36,061 bases of DNA from a virus: the IMG/VR virus record IMGVR_UViG_3300043427_002137, positions 1 through 36,061 of that record; one strand, written 5' to 3'. The position numbers and the translations under genes are program-made. Below, piece after piece: positions 31,762-36,061 of this stretch. The stretch's first letter is position 1; every line of letters begins with the position of its first letter. The notes under the pieces were generated by a model. It was not told where the DNA came from, did no database searches, and saw only the letters and a list, made by a program, of their open reading frames with translations.

Positions 31762-32760
31762 TTATTTTCTTGTTATTTTTTTTATATTATTTCGTACATA
31801 GTAGTTATCATGAAAAAAACTATTGAATAATCCTTCATTTTTTATATTACTTTTCATACACATTAAATCAAAAAGATTGTCTGAAAAATGTTGTGGTATT
31901 TCGGATTCTTCAATTTCAAATGATAACATATCAATTGCAAATTCTTTTATACCATTTACTATTTTTATTTTATCATTAAAATATTTTTGATTTTCAGTAT
32001 TATCTTCATTTATAAATTGAGTTTCAATTATATCAACATAAGTTCCAACTTTATCGGTGAATACTGATTCAAAAAATATAATGTTATCTTTAAAATAGCA
32101 TTTTTCAAAATCATAAAAACCTTTAGTATTTTTTAAATCAATGTTTCCTTTGTAGGTCATATACCTACCTTTTAAATTCAAATTAAATGTTTTTTGTAAA
32201 TAATATTGAGTAGTTCCCTGAAATCCACTATCAATCATATACAGATTATTATAACCGCCAATTGTTTGATAAATATAATTTCCATATTCAGCTCTTACCC
32301 TATCTGATTTTTTTAGTATATCAGATATGTAAAAATTTAAATCGGGTAATTCATAATTCGTATTTATTTGGATATCATTTTCAATAATAATGTCTAACCC
32401 AAATCTATGTTTAAGTAATTCAGAAAGAGTACCTTCATATCGGTGAAGTTTGAATGATTCGTATATATCTTCGTTGGAAACATACGAAGATAGGGATGCC
32501 AACTTTCTTGATGTTTTAAAATATACTGAATTTGGTAGATGGTATTTCTCTTTAAACAGCTGATATATCTCACTAAGAAAATATCCCTCTCTTGAATTGA
32601 ATAGGATTAAATCACCATCTTTTACTTCGTTCTTTAACCAAAACAGGTAATTAAAAACAAGAGGTCCAAAGAAAATATATCCAAGTTCTTCTAATGATTC
32701 TGGATTCCCAAAGTCTTTATCCTTCAATAACTCATTTGAAATATCTGATATTGTTCTCAT
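31762..32760 (-). CDS. COG5610-like protein of polysaccharide gene clusters
   Basis: A 332-residue protein. Residues 29-67 (YIFFGPLVFNYLFWL, then LILFNSREGYFLSEIY) and FKTSRKLASLSS at about 81-92 match the pattern of the predicted HAD-like proteins (COG5610) encoded in bacterial surface-polysaccharide loci. The usual FLSRDG-type motif is FNSREG here, and no N-terminal HAD DxD motif is present, so catalytic activity is uncertain. It overlaps the upstream PNKP-like gene by one base. It supports the view that this block acts on glycans, whether of the host or the virion. Confidence 0.5.
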   Translation of the reverse strand: MRTISDISNELLKDKDFGNPESLEELGYIFFGPLVFNYLFWLKNEVKDGDLILFNSREGYFLSEIYQLFKEKYHLPNSVYFKTSRKLASLSSYVSNEDIYESFKLHRYEGTLSELLKHRFGLDIIIENDIQINTNYELPDLNFYISDILKKSDRVRAEYGNYIYQTIGGYNNLYMIDSGFQGTTQYYLQKTFNLNLKGRYMTYKGNIDLKNTKGFYDFEKCYFKDNIIFFESVFTDKVGTYVDIIETQFINEDNTENQKYFNDKIKIVNGIKEFAIDMLSFEIEESEIPQHFSDNLFDLMCMKSNIKNEGLFNSFFHDNYYVRNNIKKITRK

Positions 32761-33191
32761 TATACATGAACTTTAAAAGATGGTATTTCAAAACTAGTCC
32801 ACAAATCAATTATCTCTTGTTTATCATCAAACGCACAAAATACTTCATCATCAATTAAATCAATATACATATTTCGTTTTAATTCCACATCTTTAATGAA
32901 ATGATTTTCTTTACTTCTCATGTGTAATCTATCGTAGAAAACAGTATAGTTCTCCAACCAATCTTTGGTAGATTCTTCTATTGATTCTGGTCTACTTGTT
33001 AATAATACGATTTCAAACTTATCAAATAACCGATTTACAATATCAATCATTGGATAGTTTGGTTCATCTGATATTACATTTTTATAATCATATAAAACAT
33101 CCCAATCTACACTATCATCAAGTTTAGTTGCAAGTTCATACCTCTTTTTATTTATTGCAAGAGTATTATCTATATCAACTATCACAATCAT
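32760..33191 (-). CDS. HAD phosphatase, PNKP 3'-phosphatase-like
   Basis: A 143-residue single-domain HAD phosphatase. The nucleophile motif is D6-I-D8-N-T, motif II is LLTSRPE (64-69, with T65/S66), the Lys is in VELKRNMY (about K105), and motif III is FDDKQEIIDLW (D122/D123). This arrangement resembles the phosphatase domain of T4 polynucleotide kinase without its kinase half. It may remove 3'-phosphate from nicked RNA or DNA, or it may be a sugar-phosphate phosphatase, in keeping with its neighbours. It is coupled to the radical SAM gene by an ATGA overlap. Confidence 0.7.
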   Translation of the reverse strand: MIVIVDIDNTLAINKKRYELATKLDDSVDWDVLYDYKNVISDEPNYPMIDIVNRLFDKFEIVLLTSRPESIEESTKDWLENYTVFYDRLHMRSKENHFIKDVELKRNMYIDLIDDEVFCAFDDKQEIIDLWTSFEIPSFKVHV

Positions 33192-34387
33192 TTTCGTAAA
33201 CCTTGTTCTTTATAACTTACAGGTACTTTGATTCCTGTATTACACCCATTACAATTATCACAAAATGTGATGTATCCAAGTTCGGTAAATCCTAAATCAA
33301 ACTTAATCAAATCTTCGGATGAAACATCGGATAGATTTACATAATCATTATCGTTTAGTGGAAATAATTTTGTAAGTACCGCTGATGTATTCAAGTGACA
33401 ATAGTAAAACTTACCATCGTTTAATCCTCTAAAAGGTGCAGTACAATTATCAAAGTGGTTAATGAGTTCTTCTTCACTCATATTGTTTTTGATTCTTAAA
33501 TCACCAAAGTCATACCATTCAATATTATTTCTAACATAATGATTGATATTATTTACCTTGTAAGTATCTACAACTCTTTCAACTTTACTTTTTAGCTTTT
33601 CTAATTTGTTTGAGTAATTACTTACACTTAAAATAACATCGTTGTTTTTTAATACTCCTAATATTTCTTCTCGTGGTAAGACTGTTCCATTAGTTGTTAT
33701 TATAAACTTGTCAATTTTATCTGAATACTTTTCTAAAATATATTCAATAATATCTTTAATGTTTGGATGTAGAAACGGTTCACCACCAACTAAATGGAAA
33801 ATACTTACATAATCAACAAGATTAAAATACGAATCAATATCACTTAAAATGATTTGAGTATCTCTATGTTTTGGTAGTTCGTAATGAGGTATAAACATAT
33901 TACAAAACGAACATGCTAAATTACATTTTTCAGTTACCAATACATCGGTTTGAAATATGTGAACCTTTTGTGTATGTATGAAAGGCCAAATAGATGCAAT
34001 GTTTTTATACCAAGTATATTTTACATTTCGTTTATCTAAATATTCTTTATAGTATTGTCTGTACTCATCCGATGTGATAATTACATTTTCCCCATTTGAT
34101 TGAAAATTATCAATATGGACTAATTTTAAATTCTCACGAGTGTTAGTAAGAGTTTTAGATTGATGATAAAATGAACTTATTTCATTTACGTTAATCAAAT
34201 TTGATTCATTCTTTACATCGTGGTCAACTATATATTTAATTTTTAGAACATCATTACCCAATAGATAATCTACACTCCTAATGAATTGGACACATTCTTT
34301 ACTAGCACCAAATAGTACATACTCTTTGTCAGTATCCCAATCGGATATAAATTTATTAAAGTTGTGTAGATTTGGATTGTATTTCAT
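33188..34387 (-). CDS. Radical SAM enzyme with SPASM-like C-terminal cluster
   Basis: A 399-residue protein. Residues 22-130 are a Rossmann-like region (YVLFGASKECVQFI). The radical SAM cluster is C155-NLA-C159-SF-C162, followed by GGEP (201-204) for SAM binding and TTNGT (231-235). The C-terminal cysteines C315, C330, C376, C379 and C382 look like a second iron-sulfur cluster as in SPASM/twitch enzymes. Proteins of this shape modify sugars, peptides or metabolites by radical chemistry. It sits between the deformylase gene (1-base gap) and the PNKP-like phosphatase (4-base ATGA overlap). The exact reaction cannot be inferred. Confidence 0.82.
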   Translation of the reverse strand: MKYNPNLHNFNKFISDWDTDKEYVLFGASKECVQFIRSVDYLLGNDVLKIKYIVDHDVKNESNLINVNEISSFYHQSKTLTNTRENLKLVHIDNFQSNGENVIITSDEYRQYYKEYLDKRNVKYTWYKNIASIWPFIHTQKVHIFQTDVLVTEKCNLACSFCNMFIPHYELPKHRDTQIILSDIDSYFNLVDYVSIFHLVGGEPFLHPNIKDIIEYILEKYSDKIDKFIITTNGTVLPREEILGVLKNNDVILSVSNYSNKLEKLKSKVERVVDTYKVNNINHYVRNNIEWYDFGDLRIKNNMSEEELINHFDNCTAPFRGLNDGKFYYCHLNTSAVLTKLFPLNDNDYVNLSDVSSEDLIKFDLGFTELGYITFCDNCNGCNTGIKVPVSYKEQGLRK

Positions 34388-34388
34388 T

Positions 34389-35000
34389 TTAAAGTACTTC
34401 TACTCCAGGAATTAGTTGTGCCTTCTTATATTTCATGAACTCGGTTTCACCATTTGGTAATTTAACCATCACCATCTCGTTTCTACCATATCTTTTTGGT
34501 GCGTAATAAGTAGGATTATATCTTCTAATAGGGTCTGTAATTAATACACCATTCAAGTGGTCAATTTCATGTTGAGCACATACGGATTCTAATAATCCCA
34601 TATCTTGAAAAAATTCGTGTCCATCCTTCCAATTACCAAGTTTATTATCTGGAGAAAAAACTACAGTACCCAAATTATCACATTCAATTGTAATTGATTT
34701 GTGTCTAACAGTCTTTATTGGTTTCCTCATTGTTTTAGGAATAGATAAACATTGTTCTACATAAGCAACGGTATCTTGTGATACTTCAATTACTACTGGA
34801 TTAATTAGTACAAGTGGTTCTTTTACATTGATGACACATGCACGAACATCTAATCCGATTTGATTTGCAGATAATCCAATACCACCGTATTGAGTTAAAC
34901 CTTCCAATAACTTTACAGAGATTTCATCAATCTCTTCTTGAGTCATTGGGTTGGATTGGATTGGATTTGTAAGTTTTAAAGGATTTTTAATTAATGTCAT
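34389..35000 (-). CDS. def: Peptide deformylase
   Basis: Removes the N-terminal formyl group from new proteins. A 203-residue protein with all three metal-site motifs: GIGLSANQ (40-47), QCLS (83-86, metal ligand C84) and QHEIDH (143-148, ligands H144 and H148, catalytic E145). The canonical EGCLS is changed to EQCLS here, which is unusual but lies next to the ligand, not on it. Short deformylases are known in marine phages, where they may adjust host or phage protein maturation. It precedes the radical SAM gene with a 1-base gap. Confidence 0.93.
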   Translation of the reverse strand: MTLIKNPLKLTNPIQSNPMTQEEIDEISVKLLEGLTQYGGIGLSANQIGLDVRACVINVKEPLVLINPVVIEVSQDTVAYVEQCLSIPKTMRKPIKTVRHKSITIECDNLGTVVFSPDNKLGNWKDGHEFFQDMGLLESVCAQHEIDHLNGVLITDPIRRYNPTYYAPKRYGRNEMVMVKLPNGETEFMKYKKAQLIPGVEVL

Positions 35001-35003
35001 AAC

Positions 35004-35306
35004 TTATTTAGTTGGGTGATATGGATTTATAAATTGTTTTTTGTAATACTCATCAGTATATTCTACTGAACTTGGAAAAATTGATTTTCTAGTTTCATCA
35101 CTTATTAATGTTCGCTCGGATAAATCTCCACCAAATGGCCGTTCGTAAATAGTTTCGCCTTTATCAGGTGATTCATATATCTTTTTATCTTTCATTTCTT
35201 CCATCAACTTATCTTGATATTCTCTTTCTTTCCAATATAGTTCTCTTACTTTTGCACCTAATTCATTATTGTTTGGATACATTTCTACTAGTTCTTTGAT
35301 ATTCAT
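35004..35306 (-). CDS. Unknown protein, charged, about 100 residues
   Basis: A charged 100-residue protein with an N-terminal helix (MNIKELVEMYPNNNELG, then VRELYWKEREYQDKLMEE) and a Tyr/Pro-rich end (QFINPYHPTK). The start is set at ATG 35306, which overlaps the stop of the nucleotidyltransferase by one base; the longer frame begins at a TTG at 35342 within that gene. No family is recognised. It is coupled to the nucleotidyltransferase, and the deformylase follows after 3 bases. Confidence 0.6.
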   Translation of the reverse strand: MNIKELVEMYPNNNELGAKVRELYWKEREYQDKLMEEMKDKKIYESPDKGETIYERPFGGDLSERTLISDETRKSIFPSSVEYTDEYYKKQFINPYHPTK

Positions 35307-35782
35307 TATTCTGCTAAGTTTAAATATTTTTCTAATAACCAAGATGATGATTGTACCTTATCTCCAAGCCCCCAAACCGAATCAATACCCAATACATCAC
35401 ATACTGAATTTTCAGGAGTAGTTGTTTCGGTCCTATCTCCACCATTACCAAACGCCATAACACCTCGTGGTAAATCACCATTTTCTCTAATGTATTTTCG
35501 TTTAGATTTTTCGATAAAATCAATTGCAGTATTATCCAAGTGGTCCTTTGGATTCATAACATAAACCCAATCTACATTTTTAAGATTGCTCATTATGAAT
35601 GCTCGTTCTTGTTCATTCATAAATGACCTTCCTTTTTTTCTTTGTAGCCACTCATCGTTGTTTAGTCCAATCCAAACTTGGTCTGCAAGTTCTTTGGCAT
35701 TGTTGATACATTCAATGTGTCCTTTGTGAACTGGATCAAATCCACCACTAATCAAGATTACTTTATATTTTTTTGTTTCCAT
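35306..35782 (-). CDS. Cytidylyltransferase-like nucleotidyltransferase
   Basis: A 158-residue enzyme of the HxGH nucleotidyltransferase superfamily, which joins a nucleotide to a sugar-phosphate or alcohol-phosphate. The signature is GGFDPVHKGH (13-22, H19 and H22). The pattern NDEWLQRKKGRSFMNEQERA (43-61) matches the RfaE2/TagD type. GNGGDRT at about 112-118 is a variation also seen in phage relatives. It is the first gene after a host-type promoter and probably starts the accessory sugar block. The exact product (activated heptose, glycerol or other) is not certain; a NadD-like role is less likely from these motifs. Confidence 0.78.
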   Translation of the reverse strand: METKKYKVILISGGFDPVHKGHIECINNAKELADQVWIGLNNDEWLQRKKGRSFMNEQERAFIMSNLKNVDWVYVMNPKDHLDNTAIDFIEKSKRKYIRENGDLPRGVMAFGNGGDRTETTTPENSVCDVLGIDSVWGLGDKVQSSSWLLEKYLNLAE

Positions 35783-35798
35783 AACTTTTTTATTTTTA

Positions 35799-35829
35799 CA
35801 AATATACGAAATTATTTTCTATTTTCAAA
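35799..35829 (-). promoter_or_regulatory. Host-type (Bacteroidetes sigma) promoter for the nucleotidyltransferase
   Basis: Minus-strand TTTG (35829-35826), 19 bases, then TATATTTG (35806-35799), ending 16 bases before ATG 35782. The upstream box lies inside the 3' end of the unfinished gene at the right edge. Confidence 0.75.
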
Positions 35830-36061
35830 ATTTTTTGTCAAAAAAAGATCTTCAAAAAATCTGTACAACTTACCATCAGACTGCTCAGATATATCTAAAA
35901 GTTTTAAATTATTAGAATTTAAATAATCTACGAATTCAATATGATAATCACGAATTAATAAGCATTTTATAATAAACAAATTTGAATATTTAATATTATT
36001 TTCTTCAATAACATCCCAAATTGGAAAATGTGGAACAACATAATTTTCTTTATTAAATCCA
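35812..36061 (-). CDS. Unknown protein, C-terminal part, runs off the right edge
   Basis: An open frame enters from the right edge (frame from 36060) and ends at TAA 35814-35812, giving about 82 codons. The end reads LYRFFEDLFLTKNFENRK. It contains Ile/Leu-rich strands (YSNLFIIKCLLI) without a recognisable motif. The base composition is strongly AT-rich like the accessory genes. No function can be named. Confidence 0.65.
   Translation of the reverse strand, partial: GFNKENYVVPHFPIWDVIEENNIKYSNLFIIKCLLIRDYHIEFVDYLNSNNLKLLDISEQSDGKLYRFFEDLFLTKNFENRK

Noticed and set aside
35307-35342. TTG start for the 100-residue gene at 35342
   Set aside because: It would overlap the nucleotidyltransferase by 37 bases, while ATG 35306 overlaps by only one base in the style of neighbouring genes.
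1-36061. CRISPR array, tRNA, rRNA or insertion sequence
   Set aside because: No spaced direct repeats, cloverleaf-like segments, ribosomal sequence or transposase was seen, and gaps are too short to hold most of them.

Overview
The window looks like part of the genome of a tailed phage of the T4-like myovirus type infecting a marine or aquatic Bacteroidetes (Flavobacteriia-like) host. The phage case rests on a contractile-tail baseplate set (gp6-like, gp25-like, gp5-like spike), a gp55-like late sigma factor, a gp61-like primase, and dense genes that all lie on the minus strand with 1-8 bp overlaps. The host case rests on three promoters that fit the Bacteroidetes housekeeping pattern TTG-N19/20-TAnnTTTG, AT-rich DNA, a Bacteroidetes-style DDGSC repeat in a tail protein, and a TonB-dependent receptor with a carboxypeptidase-regulatory-like N-terminal domain followed by a lipoprotein that may carry a surface-export signal. 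No tRNA, rRNA, CRISPR array or insertion sequence was seen. No gene-free stretch exceeds about 110 bases.

In transcription order, right to left: (1) 36061-31762 is an accessory block with a nucleotidyltransferase, peptide deformylase, radical SAM enzyme, PNKP-like phosphatase and a COG5610-like protein, apparently for sugar or glycan chemistry. (2) 31743-29165 holds small unknown genes, a membrane-anchored GH73-like endolysin and the late sigma factor. (3) 29178-25920 holds a NodU/CmcH carbamoyltransferase, a holin-like membrane protein, a tiny basic ORF and a 2OG-Fe(II) dioxygenase. (4) 25854-22178 starts the tail genes: coiled-coil protein, spike, M15 peptidase and a hydrolase-like protein. 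(5) 22079-18409 is a TonB-dependent receptor and lipoprotein pair set inside the tail region, translationally coupled and closed by its own terminator. (6) 18317-2523 resumes the tail: gp25, gp6, a DNRLRE-like protein, a coiled-coil protein, a 511-residue protein, a glycosyltransferase-like gene, a PEGA protein, a 1566-residue LamG protein and several structural proteins including two paralogues. (7) 2520-1 holds small genes, a sulfotransferase, a GIY-YIG nuclease, the primase and an unfinished gene.

Two promoter classes can be read directly. Three host-type promoters precede the primase, the endolysin and the nucleotidyltransferase. A perfect 10-base word, ATATTTATAT in the direction of transcription, precedes six genes, mostly structural, at 16-36 bases from the start codon, and four copies follow a strong hairpin terminator. 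The natural inference is host-sigma transcription early and gp55-like-sigma transcription late. The most remarkable content is the receptor and surface-lipoprotein cassette within the virion operon, alongside enzymes that could modify glycans or DNA (sulfotransferase, glycosyltransferase, carbamoyltransferase, dioxygenase, radical SAM, nucleotidyltransferase).
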